Below, piece by piece: positions 8,702 to 18,904 of a stretch of 64,000 nucleotides of DNA (positions within the stretch are counted from its first letter, which is position 1; each line of letters opens with the position of its first letter). Origin of the DNA: Xanthomonas phaseoli pv. phaseoli (GTDB lineage: Bacteria > Pseudomonadota > Gammaproteobacteria > Xanthomonadales > Xanthomonadaceae); assembly GCA_022749655.1 (NCBI GenBank), contig CP094243.1:1984001-2048000 (forward strand), in the 5' to 3' direction. Position numbers and translations under genes: made by a program. The notes beneath the pieces were generated by a model. That model was not told the origin of the DNA. It did not search any database and saw nothing but the letters and a program-made list of their open reading frames with translations.

Positions 8702-10030
8702 GAGCGTGTGCAGAATTTTGTGTAACCGTGGTTTGGGTTACCGCTGAGGAAGTCGCCCCTCGAACTGGATCGTAAAGCGGTTCAGCGCAGCCTTCCAGTC
8801 GCGGATCGGCAGCGTCCATTTCTTGGTGATGTTGCGCAGAGCCAGGTAGAACAGTTTCATCAAGGCTTCGTCGCTGGGGAACGCGCCGCGGTTCTTGGTC
8901 AGCTTGCGCAGGCTCATGTTGACCGACTCGATGGCGTTGGTCGTATAGATCACCTTGCGGATCTCCGGTGGGTAGTCGAAGAACGGGATCAGTCGTGACC
9001 AATTGCGCCGCCATGACTGGCTGATGGGCGGGTACTGGGCGTCCCACTTGGCCTCGAACTCGGTCAGTGCCTGCTCGGCCTCCTCGACGGTGGCGCAGGC
9101 GTAAATGCGCTTGAGATCGGCGGCAACCTCGGCGCGGCGTTTCCACGAGACGTAGTTCAGGCTGTGCCGCACCATGTGCACGATGCACAGCTGCACGGTG
9201 GTCTGCGGGAACACCGCCTCGATCGCCTCGGGAAACCCCTTCAGGCCATCGACGCAGGCAATGAAGATGTCCTGCACCCCGCGGTTGCGTAGCTCCGTCA
9301 CGACTTGCAGCCAAAACTTGGCACCCTCGGCCTGCGCCAGCCATAGGCCCAGCACTTCCTTCTCGCCGCCCATGGTGATGCCGATGGCCAGGTACACCGC
9401 CTTGACCCGCACCGCGCCCTCGCGCACTTTGACGTGGATGCAGTCCAGATAGACGATCGGATAGACCGGATCCAGTGGCCGCGCCTGCCACGCCTTGACC
9501 TCCTCGACGACCGCATCGGTGACTGAGGAAATCAGACTCGGCGACACCTCGGTGCCGTACATCTCCTCCAGGTGCGACTGGATCTCGCGCACGGTCATGC
9601 CGCGCGCGTACAACGACAAGATCTTGTCATCGAAGCCGGCCCAGCGGGTCTGGTGCTTGGGGATCAGCTGTGGCGCGAAGCTGCCGTGGCGATCACGCGG
9701 AATCTCGATCGGCAGCTCGCCGAACTCGCCCTTGAGCGTCTTGCGGCTGCGTCCGTTGCGCGTGTTGCCGGCCGCGTTGGCGACCGGCTCATGCTTGTCA
9801 TGACCGAGGTGTTCGGTCATCTCCGCGTCCAGCGCCCGCTCCACCAACCGCTTGGTCAGCTGCTTGAGCAGGCCGTTCTCGCCGATCAGATCCTCGGGTT
9901 TGGTGTAGTTGACCAACAGGCTGCTAAGCAGCTCGTCGGGTACCTCATGTGTGCGTGGGCTCATGGTGTCTCCGGGTTAGGTGGCAGTCTCCTGCCTGTG
10001 GCCCGGTTACACAAAATCTAGGACACGCCC
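8702..10030 (-). mobile_element. IS256-family insertion sequence, 1329 bp
   Basis: A complete element with one transposase gene. Terminal inverted repeats of 26 bp (8702-8727 and 10005-10030) match at 21 of 26 positions and share ATTTTGTGTAACC. An 8-bp direct repeat flanks it. It lies between the GH18 and GH20 genes of the glycan cluster, with its transposase in the same direction as the cluster. I cannot name the exact IS. Confidence 0.92.
8738..9964 (-). CDS. IS256-family transposase
   Basis: A 408-residue mutator-type DDE transposase, the usual length. Visible family marks are YLDCIHVKVRE (first Asp), FIACVDGLKGFPEAI (second Asp), the QLCIVHMVRHSLNYV segment and YTTNAIESVNMSLRK (Glu). The N-terminus has the helical LLKQLTKRLVERALDAEMTEHLG segment typical of the group. 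The frame is intact, so the element may be active. It is the only gene in the element. Confidence 0.97.
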   Translation of the reverse strand: MSPRTHEVPDELLSSLLVNYTKPEDLIGENGLLKQLTKRLVERALDAEMTEHLGHDKHEPVANAAGNTRNGRSRKTLKGEFGELPIEIPRDRHGSFAPQLIPKHQTRWAGFDDKILSLYARGMTVREIQSHLEEMYGTEVSPSLISSVTDAVVEEVKAWQARPLDPVYPIVYLDCIHVKVREGAVRVKAVYLAIGITMGGEKEVLGLWLAQAEGAKFWLQVVTELRNRGVQDIFIACVDGLKGFPEAIEAVFPQTTVQLCIVHMVRHSLNYVSWKRRAEVAADLKRIYACATVEEAEQALTEFEAKWDAQYPPISQSWRRNWSRLIPFFDYPPEIRKVIYTTNAIESVNMSLRKLTKNRGAFPSDEALMKLFYLALRNITKKWTLPIRDWKAALNRFTIQFEGRLPQR

Positions 10031-10052
10031 CGCGCCGTCGCGTGGGCTGCGC

Positions 10053-11119
10053 TTAGCGCTGCGCAGTCGGTAGCTCGTCCCACACCTTCGGGTCTTCGGC
10101 GCCCAGCACCCAGCAGCTGAATCCTTCCAGGCCGTATTGCTTGGTCAGCTCGTAACGTGCCTTGAAGCTACGTGCGTCCGGGCGGAATACCCACTCGCGC
10201 ATGTCGTCGCGATAGAAGTAGAACCACGATTCCTGCTCGACCGGATCCCACTGCACGGTGGCGTTCTGTTCCTGCGCCAGCGGGAACGACTCGTCCGCAT
10301 CGATATACGTTGCGGAAATATTCGATGCCTCGGTGCCGTCTTCCTTCACCGGGTTGCCGGTGTACCAGCGGTAGCCGTAGGTGGCGATGCCCAGCGACAG
10401 CTTGTCTTTCGGTACCTGGGTGATGGCGTAATCCAGGTGCTTCTTCATCCACACCATGCCATCGACCGGGCCGGGCGTGGTCCAGCGCGTGTGCTGGTCG
10501 TAGGTCATCAGGCTGACCAGATCCACCGCCTGGCCCAGCGCCTTGAGGTCGTACGCACCGCGCCAGTATTCCCACATCCACTTGGAGAACTGGCCGCCTT
10601 CGGCATAACCCGGTGCATTCGGCACCACGGCGACCGACATCTTGAACCCGGCCTTGTGCAGCGCATCTGCGGTCTGCTTGACCATCAGCGTGTAGGCGTC
10701 GCGGTCGGTCCAGGCGATGTTTTCGAAATCGAACTGGAAGCCGTAGTACTTGTGCTGCTTGCCGTGGATGAGCAGCGACTCGATCATGCGCTTCTTGGCG
10801 GCTTCGTCGTGCATCAGCTTGTGGAAGCCTTCGCGACCGGTGGTCATCGACAGGATCGGCATGACCCGCAGCTTATGCTGCTGGCGATGTCGTACAGATA
10901 CATGTTGGGGGTGCCGTCGACCAGGCCGTTCTGGTCCACGCCATACCAGGTAGGCACCACCACATCGATCTTGTCGACGTTGGCGATGAAGGAGTTGGTC
11001 GATTTCTGCGTGTTCATCAGATAGAACAACGCCGTGGGGTTTTTGGCCAAGGCCGGAGCGCAGGTCAGTGCCAGCGCGAGCAACATCCAGGTCAATCGCT
11101 TACTCATGAAAGACAACAT
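10053..11119 (-). pseudogene. GH18-family glycosidase of the N-glycan cluster, frameshifted
   Basis: The N-terminal part carries a signal peptide (MSKRLTWMLLALALTCAPALA; start at 11107 or 11119). The C-terminal part continues in another frame from about 10880. At 10878-10884 the sequence reads one base short of a clean SQHKLRVMPIL continuation, so a single deletion explains the break. The FQFDFENIAW stretch gives the GH18 D-x-E catalytic signature. In an N-glycan cluster a GH18 enzyme is best read as an endo-beta-N-acetylglucosaminidase cutting the chitobiose core; a chitinase is the alternative. Its start lies 3 bases from the fucosidase stop, so they form an operon. By order it matches nixF (inference). 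Confidence 0.78.
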
Positions 11120-11122
11120 CCG

Positions 11123-12807
11123 TCAGGGAGTGGGGGAGGAAAGGTCGATGCGGAAGACGTAGGCACTCTCGCCAACCGGCTTGAGCGGCAGGCGCAGATG
11201 CAGGCCGTCGGCGCGTTGTTCGAACGGGATCTTCTTGCCGTTTGCCAGCAAGGTCACGGCGCGTACGCCGTCGGCGGCCTTGAGCGAGCCGATCACCGCT
11301 TCGTCATTGCTGGGCCAGCCGAGTTCGATCGCATACAGCGCGCCATCGCGCGTGGTGAAGCGGAAATCCTCGGCCGTGTACGGCTTGGTCTTGATGTCCT
11401 GGAAGGTGCCGCCCACCACTTCCGTGGGGCCTTCGCCATACACGCGCCACGGCTTGCTGTCGTAGATCGCGCCGCCGTTGGTCTTGAGCCACTTGCCGAT
11501 CGCCAGCAGGATGCCGCGCTCGGTGTCCGGGATCGAACCATCGGCGCGCGGCCCGATGTTGAGCATCAGGTTGCCGTTCTTGGCCACCACGTCGGCCAGC
11601 ATGTGGATGATGAAGGTGGGCGACTTGTAGGTGTCGTTTTCGATGTAGCCCCACGAGGCGTTGCTGACCGAGGTGTCGGTCTGCCAATGCGTGGGGTGGA
11701 TGCCGGTGAGCTGGCCGCGCTCGATATCCAGCGTGCCTGCGCCTTCGGGGAAGGCGCCGAGCTTGTAGTTCACCACCACGCCGCGGTCGGCTTCGGTACG
11801 CGCCGCGCCCTGGTTGTAGTAATACGCCAGCATCGTGGGCAGGCTGCGGCGGAAGGTGGGGTGGGCAATCCACCAATCGAAATAGATCAGGTCCGGTTGA
11901 TAGGTGTCGATCAACTCGGTGGTGCGCGCCAGCCAATCGTCCAGCCAGGCCTGCGAGACCGGCGTCCAGTCGTTGGCCACATCGGCATCGTCCTTGCCCG
12001 GCAGGCGCACCTGCGCCGGACCATACAGCGCCGCGTAACGCGGGTCGTTGACGTCCGAATCGAACTTTCGCCCGCCATCGAAGAACCAGTTGTGTTCGGC
12101 GCGGTGCGATGACAGCCCGAAATGTAGCCCCTGTGCGCGGATGGCCCTGGACAGTTCGCCCAGCAGGTCGCGCTTGGGCCCCATCTTCATCGCGGTCCAG
12201 TCGGACAACTTGGAATCGTACAGCGCAAAACCGTCGTGGTGTTCGGCCACCGGCACCACATAGCGCGCGCCGGATTGCCGGAACAGCTTGGCCCAGCCAG
12301 TCGGGTCGAACTTGGGGCGGTGAACTTGGGAATCAGATCCTTGTAGCCGGAACGCGCCTGCGGCCCGTAGGTCGCCACATGATGGGCGAATTCCTTGGAG
12401 CCTTGCAGATACATGTTGCGCGAATACCACTCGCTGCCGAACGCCGGCACCGAGAACACACCCCAGTGGATGAAGATGCCGAACTTGGCGTTGTCGTACC
12501 ACGCCGGCGATTGATAGGCCTTCAGTGCGGCCCAATCGGGACGGAACGGACCCTTGCGTGCGCCGGCTTCTGCTTCGCGCACCAGACGCTCGCGCTCGGG
12601 CGCATAAGCGGCGGTGGCATCGAGCCACTGCTGGTCGATCGCGTCGGGGCTGAGCGTGGCGGCGGTGGCGGCGGTCGGCGATTGCGCCGCATTGACGTGC
12701 AGCGCGGGCAGCGCGAGCAAGAGAGCGAACGCGAGCATTCGGCTTCTGGGTGCAGCTCCGGCGTGGCGGCGGGATGGAGCCGCGAACTGGCGGCTATCGG
12801 TCGTCAT
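11123..12807 (-). pseudogene. Alpha-L-fucosidase, GH29, frameshifted
   Basis: Removes alpha-linked fucose from the N-glycan core. The first part (start ATG 12807, with a secretion signal ending HVNAAQ) includes AWYDNAKFGIFIHWGVFSVPAFGSEWY in pieces typical of GH29. The second part carries PVAEHHDGFALYDSKLSDW and the nucleophile region LIYFDWW. The frames meet at 12314-12317, where a run of four G on the plus strand appears to lack one base; restoring it gives FTAPKFDPTGWAKLF. The total would be about 561 residues, normal for the family. It is the first gene after the TonB receptor but is separated from it by a strong terminator, so it may have its own promoter. By order it matches nixE (inference). 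Confidence 0.85.
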
Positions 12808-12964
12808 GGGAACTGCACTCCTGTAAGCGAAACGCGTCGGTCATGCCGCGGCCGCGCGTGGATGGCGAAAGCGGGCCTGGCCACGCCCCTCGGCTGCGAA
12901 GGGGCGTGGCCAGTACCACTCCTTGGTGCGACATCGACCTGCCGCTGCGGACAGCGACAGGTCC

Positions 12965-13003
12965 AAAAAAAAGCGCGCCACCGTGGAGGGGTGGTGGCGC
13001 GCC
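12965..13003 (-). terminator. Rho-independent terminator after the TonB-dependent receptor
   Basis: Read on the minus strand, GGCGCGCCACC pairs with CGGTGGCGCGC and is followed by eight T. It lies immediately after the receptor stop at 13013, upstream of the fucosidase. Confidence 0.88.
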
Positions 13004-14057
13004 GGGACTACGTCAGAACTTGAAGTTCAGCTGGGCCTGGTAGCCGCGTCCGTTCTTGTACATGCCGATCGGTGCGTACTTCACCTCGTTGTACCAGTAG
13101 TACGTCGAATCCAGCAGGTTGGTCGCGCTGAAGCTGATACCCATCCAGTCGTTGATCTGATAAGACGCGGTCAGGTCCAGCTGCTTGTATTCGTCGGTGA
13201 AGACCTTCGAATCCAGCCGGCCGATCTGGGTGAAGTACTTGGAGCGGTAGCTGTAGTTCACGCGCACCGTCCACGGGCCCTGTTCCCAGTAAGGAATGAT
13301 GTTGTAGGTATTGCGCGACAGGTAGGGCAGGTTCAAGCCTTCACTGGCATCCGCTTCGGCATAGGTGTAGTTCGTCTGCAAGCCAAAACCGTAACCGAAG
13401 GCTTGCTGGTAATTGATCGATGCGCCCTTGACCTTTGCATTGGACACGTTGATCGGCGAACTGACCGTGTACAGCCCGGTGACCCCGCTGACCGGATCGG
13501 TCAGTTGTTGCTCGCTGGTGTCGGTCACGATGTAGGAGCCGATATCGCGGTAGAAGACTTCACCGGACAGCATGCTCGACGGAGCGAAATACCACTCCGC
13601 CGCGAGGTCGTAGTTGGTCGACTCGTAGGGCTTCAGATTGGGGTTGCCGCCGCTGGCGGTCAGGTTCTGGCTGTTGGTGCTGTTGAAGGTGAAGGCGCCG
13701 GCCAGATCACCATAGCGCGGACGTGCAATGACCTTGGCTGCCGAGAAGCGCAGCACGGAATCGTCGGTCATGTCATAGGCGATGTTGAAGCTCGGCAACG
13801 GCTTGAAGTAGTCGGTGTTCTGCGCGACACGGCTGTAGTTGTTGCCACCGCTGTTCTGCCAGTACAGCGACTTGTCCTTGGTGTCGACCAAGCGAACGCC
13901 AAGGTTGCCGCGCCACTTGCCGGACTCGAAGTTCAGCTGGGTGTAGAAGTTATGGGTGATTTCCTTGACATCGAACGATGAGCCGTAATGGTAATCCCCC
14001 GCCCATTAGCAGACGCCAGAAGTGGAATTTTCTCGTCCCCTTTCCCGAGGAGGTTCC

Positions 14058-14324
14058 ATGAAGAAGTCCCGCTTTACCGACAGCCAGATCATCGCCGTGC
14101 TCAAGCAGGCCCAGGCCGGTGCGCCCGTGCCGGAGCTGTGCCGCGAGCACGGCATCAGCTCGGCCACGTTCTACAAGTGGCGCAGCAAGTTCGGCGGCAT
14201 GGACGTGTCCATGGTCGCGCGCATGAAGGAGCTGGAGGAGGAGAACCGCCGGCTCAAGAAGATGTACGCCGAGGCGCAGCTCAGTACCGACCTGCTGAAG
14301 GAAGCGCTCGCAAAAAAATGGTGA
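14058..14324 (+). CDS. IS3-family transposase OrfA
   Basis: An 88-residue helix-turn-helix protein ([16 protein letters not shown], then [18 protein letters not shown]) followed by a leucine-zipper-like coil ([14 protein letters not shown]). AGGAGG precedes the ATG. It overlaps orfB at a run of seven A (14312-14318), a likely site for minus-one ribosomal slippage that would make the OrfAB fusion transposase. Confidence 0.94.
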   Translation: MKKSRFTDSQIIAVLKQAQAGAPVPELCREHGISSATFYKWRSKFGGMDVSMVARMKELEEENRRLKKMYAEAQLSTDLLKEALAKKW

Positions 14325-15145
14325 GGCCATCTCAGCGACGCGAGATGGCCCAATCGGCAGTCACGAGCGGGCGTACGAACATCCGCCACGCCTGCCAGGC
14401 CTTCGCGGTGAGCCAGACCTGCTTCCGCTACCAGGCCAAGGCCAGCGAGCAGAACGCCCGGATCGCCGACTGGCTGATCCGCCTGACGACCGCCCATCGC
14501 GACTGGGGCTTTGGCCTGTGCTACCTGTACCTGCGCAACGTGAAGGGCTTTGGCTGGAATCACAAGCGGGTCTACCGGATCTACCGCGAGCTGGAGTTGA
14601 ACCTGCGGATCAAGCCGAGGAAGCGGCTGGTGCGTGAGCGGCCCGAGCCTCTGGCGGTGCCGGAGGCTATCAACCAGGTCTGGTCGATGGACTTCATGCA
14701 CGACCAGTTGGCCGACGGCCGCAGCTTCCGGCTGTTCAATGTGCTCGACGACTTCAATCGCGAGGGGCTGGGGATCGAGGTGGATCTGTCGCTGCCGTCA
14801 GCCCGTGTGATCCGATCGCTGGAGCAGATCATCGAGTGGCGCGGCAAGCCCGCCGTGATCCGCTGCGACAACGGCCCTGAATACATCAGTGGCGCGTTGC
14901 TGTCCTGGGCGCAGCGGCATGGTATCCGGGTCGAGCACATCCAGCCGGGCAAGCCACAGCAGAACGCCTACGTTGAACGCTACAACCGCACCATCCGCTA
15001 CGCCTGGCTCGCCCAAACCCTGTTCGACACCATCGACCAGGTGCAGGACAAAGCCACCCGCTGGCTATGGACGTACAACCACGAGCGTCCGAATATGGCG
15101 CTCGGCGGCATCACGCCTGCCATGAAGTTGGCGATGGCCGCTTAG
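14318..15145 (+). CDS. IS3-family transposase OrfB
   Basis: A 275-residue integrase-core protein with the DDE residues visible in [20 protein letters not shown] and [13 protein letters not shown]. The frame opens inside the A7 slippery run, and the first possible ATG (14318) overlaps the OrfA stop, so it is probably made mainly as an OrfAB fusion by frameshifting. The frame is complete, so the element may be active. Confidence 0.94.
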   Translation: MVRPSQRREMAQSAVTSGRTNIRHACQAFAVSQTCFRYQAKASEQNARIADWLIRLTTAHRDWGFGLCYLYLRNVKGFGWNHKRVYRIYRELELNLRIKPRKRLVRERPEPLAVPEAINQVWSMDFMHDQLADGRSFRLFNVLDDFNREGLGIEVDLSLPSARVIRSLEQIIEWRGKPAVIRCDNGPEYISGALLSWAQRHGIRVEHIQPGKPQQNAYVERYNRTIRYAWLAQTLFDTIDQVQDKATRWLWTYNHERPNMALGGITPAMKLAMAA

Positions 15146-17210
15146 CTCCACTTCTGGCGACCGCTAAAAGTGGGGGATTACCTAATCGATGCTGTAGGGG
15201 CCTTGCGGCTGGCTGCGTAGGTAGCTGATCACCGAGTTCAGGTTGGCGGTGGACCAGTTGGTCAGGTCGCCGCTGGCGCCCAGACCGTCGTACAGGCCGC
15301 TCGGAGTCGTGCCGGGGCTGAACTGGGTCAGCGACACCGCATCGGTGGTATTGATGCGATTGCCGCGGGCATCGACGCCGTTATCGTGGTTGATGTACTT
15401 GTAGCCGAACTGCAGCTTGTTGAACGGGCCCCAGCTCAAGTCGCGCGCGGCATCCCACTGGAAGTACTTTTCCTGGTCCTCGCTCTTGGCGTAGTAGATG
15501 CCACCAGCCTGCATGGCGCCAGTGGCGGTCGAACCTGCCGGCAATCCTGCCGGGCTGCCCGGCAGGCCCCAGTTGGACGCAGCGCCGTTCTGGTAGTTCA
15601 CGTCGGTATGGCTGCCGTCGTAGGCGAAGTCGTAGCCGCCGTCCTGCAGCAGGAACTTCATCAGATACTCGGGGTTCTTGCCGCCGGTGGCCTTGGTGTT
15701 GCCGACCTGGGTGGTGAACACCCAATTCTCGCCGTAGAAATCGTGGCGCAGGTTCAGGCTCTTGGTGGTGACGGTGCTTTCGCGATAGTTGGTGTCCAGC
15801 TGCGCATAGGGCTGGTTGCCATTGCCGGCGCCATCGGTGACCGTGGCCTGGGTGACATAGCCGTTCTGAACGGTCGCGCTGGTGATCTTGTCCTGGTCGC
15901 CGCAGCCTGGGCAAACGTAACGCGATTCGCTGAAGTTGTTGTACTTGCCCTTGATGTAGATGCCGGTCAGATTGAATTCGTTCTGCTCGTTCGGCTTCCA
16001 CTGCAGCGCGCCCTGCAGGCCGTTGCGCTCGCGGGTCTGCTGGAAGAAGGCGCTGTTGATGCCGACCGGAATCTTGGCGGTCGCGACGCTGCCACCGTCG
16101 CCGGAAATGTTTGCGGTCGCCGGGATGCCTGCGCCGGTGTTGTAGCCGAAGAACTCGATACCAGCGCGCGCCAGGTCCTGCTTGTCGTGCGTGGCCGAAA
16201 TCAACGCGCCGAAGGTCTCGTCGTCGTTTTTCCAGCTCCACAGCGCCGAACCGCGCGGATTGCCTTCTTCCGAACGATCGTTGTAGTTGTAGCCGACCGA
16301 GCCGCGGATGGTGTTCTTGGGCAGGTCCAGCGGCTTGCGGGTGTGCACGATCACGGTGCCGCCGATCGAGCCTTCGTCGATGCGCGCTTCAGGGGTCTTG
16401 TAGACCTCCATCAGGCCGATGATTTCCGGCGACAGCAGCGTGTAGTTGAAGGTACGGCCGCTGGTGTCGGTCGGGTTGCCGCCCCAATCGCCCGAGGCGA
16501 TGGTCTGGCCATTGAGCAGCACGCGGTTCAACGCCGGGTCGGTGCCGTTGATGCTGACCTTTTCGCCTTCGCCGAACTGACGGTCGACGCTGATGCCGGG
16601 AAGATGTGCCAGCGATTCGGCCGCATTGGTGTCCGGGAACTTGCCGATGTCTTCGGCGCTGATCGCATCGACGATGGAATTTGCCGAGCGCTTGACCGCC
16701 TGGCTCTTTTCCAGCGACGCGCGGTAGCCGGTGACGGTGATGGTATCCAGCTCGGTGGTGCTCGACGGCGTGCTGGCCTGGGCTGGTTGTTCTTGTCCGG
16801 CAGCCATTGCAGAGCCGGAGCAGTACAGAGCGGCGGTGATACAGAGTGCTAACGTCGTGGTGCGGCTGTGCATGGCTAAACCTCCTCATTGGTTAGTGCT
16901 GTGAGCGCGCTGCCCTGCAATAGGACGCAACGCGCTCGGCGTGGCCGGCAAAACAACACGCCCTGACCGATCGCGGTGATTGCGCTGGCACGCTTCTCTC
17001 GAAGCAGAGGGCAGGCGATTCGCGTGGTGAAGGAGGTGTCCCCGTGTGGTGAAGCGGTGGAGCTAAACGCACATCAGCGAGCGGGAACGTCTGGCGACGC
17101 ACGACTCGCGAATCTGGAATGCCAGGCGAGGGAATGCCCGTTCTTCAGTACCGAACAGTCCATGGCCCCTCCTGCCAGAACCCCGATTTGAATCGAGTCT
17201 CGCGTAGCGC

Positions 17211-17224
17211 TGACAGCGTTGTCA
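17211..17224. promoter_or_regulatory. LacI-type operator upstream of the receptor
   Basis: TGACAGCGTTGTCA is a palindrome with a single mismatched pair. It matches the second site at 17499 and the TGACA-CG-TGTCA operator style of LacI-family regulators, including, from memory, NagR boxes in GlcNAc regulons. It lies about 340 bases before the receptor start. Confidence 0.65.
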
Positions 17225-17498
17225 ACACGTCGTCACAGATCTCTGATGTAGCTGCGATTGCGCTGCAATGCAGCATTTTCGGGCCGAGGCGGACGCTGCG
17301 CCGCAACATCTTGCGCAATGCGCTTTGCGAACGCGACTGCTACCATCGGCGCGTACGATCGTAAACACGGTAACGGCCACGGTGCGCTCGGGAGTTGTGC
17401 AGGAATCGCCGGCGCGGCTGCAGATTTTTGGCGAATGATGCGCGCCGTCCCATTTGGGCGGTGTCGCGGGTGCCACGGTTGCGTTACAAGACGATTGC

Positions 17499-17512
17499 TG
17501 ACAACGTTGTCT
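17499..17512. promoter_or_regulatory. LacI-type operator upstream of glucokinase
   Basis: TGACAACGTTGTCT contains the perfect 12-bp palindrome GACAACGTTGTC (17500-17511). It lies 66 bases before the glucokinase start, a position suited to repression. Together with the site at 17211 it suggests joint control of both divergent genes. Confidence 0.7.
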
Positions 17513-17577
17513 ACCCGTGTGCCGTTCGTCGGACAACGGGCGACGACGCCAGCCGCCGGCACTGATCAGGAGAATGC

Positions 17578-18593
17578 GTGAGCGCAAGCAGTCCAATGGA
17601 AGCGGTGGCCTTTCCGCGCCCCGAAACCTTCGTTGCCGCCGATGTGGGCGGGACGCACGTGCGCCTGGCGCTGGTATGCGAAAGCGATGACGCAGGCAAG
17701 CCGGTCACGATGCTGGACTACCGCAAATACCGCTGCGCCGACTATCCGGGTCTTGCCGACATCATGGCCACATTTTTTGCGGAACTGGGACGTGCACCGG
17801 TACGCCGGGGCGTGATTGCCAGCGCCGGCTATGCGCTGGAAGACGGCAGCGTGATCACCACCAATCTTCCCTGGGTGCTGGCGCCGAGCAGATTCGCCGC
17901 CAGCTCGGCATGCAGGCCCTGCATCTGGTCAACGATTTCGAAGCGGTCGCCTACGCTGCCAATTACATGATCGGCAACCAGGTCATGCAATTGTCTGGCC
18001 CGGCGCAAGGTGCCGCAGGCCCGGCCTTGGTGCTTGGTCCGGGCACGGGCCTGGGCGCGGCGCTGTGGATCCCCAACGGTGCCCATCCGGTGGTGCTGCC
18101 CACCGAAGCCGGCCACGCTGCATTGGCGCCGGCCAGCGATCTGGAAATGGCGCTGCTGCAGGAACTGCGGCGCACGCGCACCCACGTGGGTACCGAAACG
18201 CTGTTGTCCGGCCCAGGCCTGTTGAATCTCTACACCGCGCTGGCTGCCTTGCGCGGCGACCCCGTGGTGCACGCCAGCCCGGCCGATATCACCGCGGCCG
18301 CAATGGCCGGCAACGATGGATTGGCGCACGACGCTCTGCAGGCGTTTTGCGGGTTTATGGGTAGCGTGGTTGGCGATCTGATGCTGCTGTATGGCGTGCG
18401 CAGTGGCGTCTATCTGGCCGGCGGGTTCCTGCCGCAAATCGCTACCTTCATTGCCGCTAGCGATTTTGTCGCGCGCCTGCTCGACAAGGGCGCCTTGCGT
18501 CCCGCGCTGGAACAGGTGCCGGTGAGCATCGTCGAGCACGGCCAGCTTGGCGTCATCGGCGCGGCCAACTGGTTCCTGCAGCACGGCCGCTGA
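17578..18593 (+). pseudogene. glk: Glucokinase, frameshifted
   Basis: Phosphorylates glucose to glucose-6-phosphate in the cytoplasm. The N-terminal part (GTG start with AGGAG seven bases upstream) carries the ATP-binding phosphate loop AADVGGTHVRLAL. The rest continues in another frame with LVNDFEAVAYAA, the LGPGTGLGAAL motif and PTEAGHAALAP, all typical of the Glk group. At 17886 a single G is missing relative to a clean WVLAPEQIRRQLGM join. Restored length is about 338 residues. Divergent from the TonB receptor with a shared operator type, it fits a GlcNAc/glycan locus where released hexoses must be phosphorylated. Confidence 0.88.
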
Positions 18594-18645
18594 GCGCTCG
18601 CACATCGGCAGGTGCAGCAATCCGGCTGGATCACCTCCGCATCCC

Positions 18646-18714
18646 GTAGGAGCGCACCCGGGCGCGATGAGGCCTTACCGATAAAAGCCCTGTCGCGCCC
18701 AGGTGCGCTCCTAC
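18646..18714. repeat. REP-like hairpin repeat, copy 1
   Basis: A 69-bp imperfect palindrome starting GTAGGAGCGCACC and ending in its complement GGTGCGCTCCTAC, with a TTACCGATAAA centre. The same element recurs at 18824. This type is scattered in Xanthomonas intergenic DNA (general knowledge). It lies between the convergent glk and rsmE genes. Confidence 0.85.
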
Positions 18715-18823
18715 GAGACAGCGCGGGTGTCAGGTCGGGACGCGGTGGACGGAGCCGTCAGCATGCAAGGGACGACGCCATGCCGAGCAAATCCCCGCAT
18801 CCCCATAGAGCGCATCTGGGCCC

Positions 18824-18892
18824 GTAGGGGCGCACCCGGGCGCGATGCGGTCTTACCGATAAACGCCCGGCCGCGCCCCGGTGCGCTCCTAC
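18824..18892. repeat. REP-like hairpin repeat, copy 2
   Basis: Second 69-bp copy in the same orientation, again with the CTTACCGATAAA centre and GTGCGCTCCTAC end. The two copies fill most of the 311 bases between glk and rsmE and could also act as a bidirectional transcription barrier. Confidence 0.85.
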
Positions 18893-18904
18893 AGTGTCAT
18901 GGCG

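Larger units (their letters stand above)
13990..15182 (+). mobile_element. IS3-family (IS407-like) insertion sequence, copy 1
   Basis: 1193 bp with imperfect terminal inverted repeats starting GGTAATCCCCC, two overlapping genes (orfA and orfB) and a 4-bp TAAT target duplication at 13986-13989 and 15183-15186. Four-base duplications fit the IS407 subgroup. It is inserted in antisense orientation to the receptor. A nearly identical copy lies at 28952-30144. Confidence 0.93.
13013..16873 (-). pseudogene. TonB-dependent outer membrane receptor split by an IS3-family element
   Basis: A receptor expected to import glycan fragments. The N-terminal part (15187-16873) has a signal peptide (ends SAMA), a TonB-box-like DTITVTGY, a plug domain (SIVDAISAEDIGKFPDTNAAES) and the start of the barrel. 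The C-terminal part (13013-13985) continues the barrel and ends with the terminal phenylalanine LNFKF. The element at 13990-15182 is inserted with a TAAT duplication. Removing the element plus one TAAT restores an unbroken frame through [13 protein letters not shown] for a protein of 887 residues. GAGGAGG precedes the ATG at 16873. It is divergent from glucokinase and preceded by a LacI-type operator. The inserted form would lack most of the barrel and should not work. Confidence 0.95.

Noticed and set aside
16874-17577. Plant-inducible promoter (PIP box, TTCGC-N15-TTCGC)
   Set aside because: No pair of TTCGC motifs at the right spacing was found in this or the other intergenic regions read.
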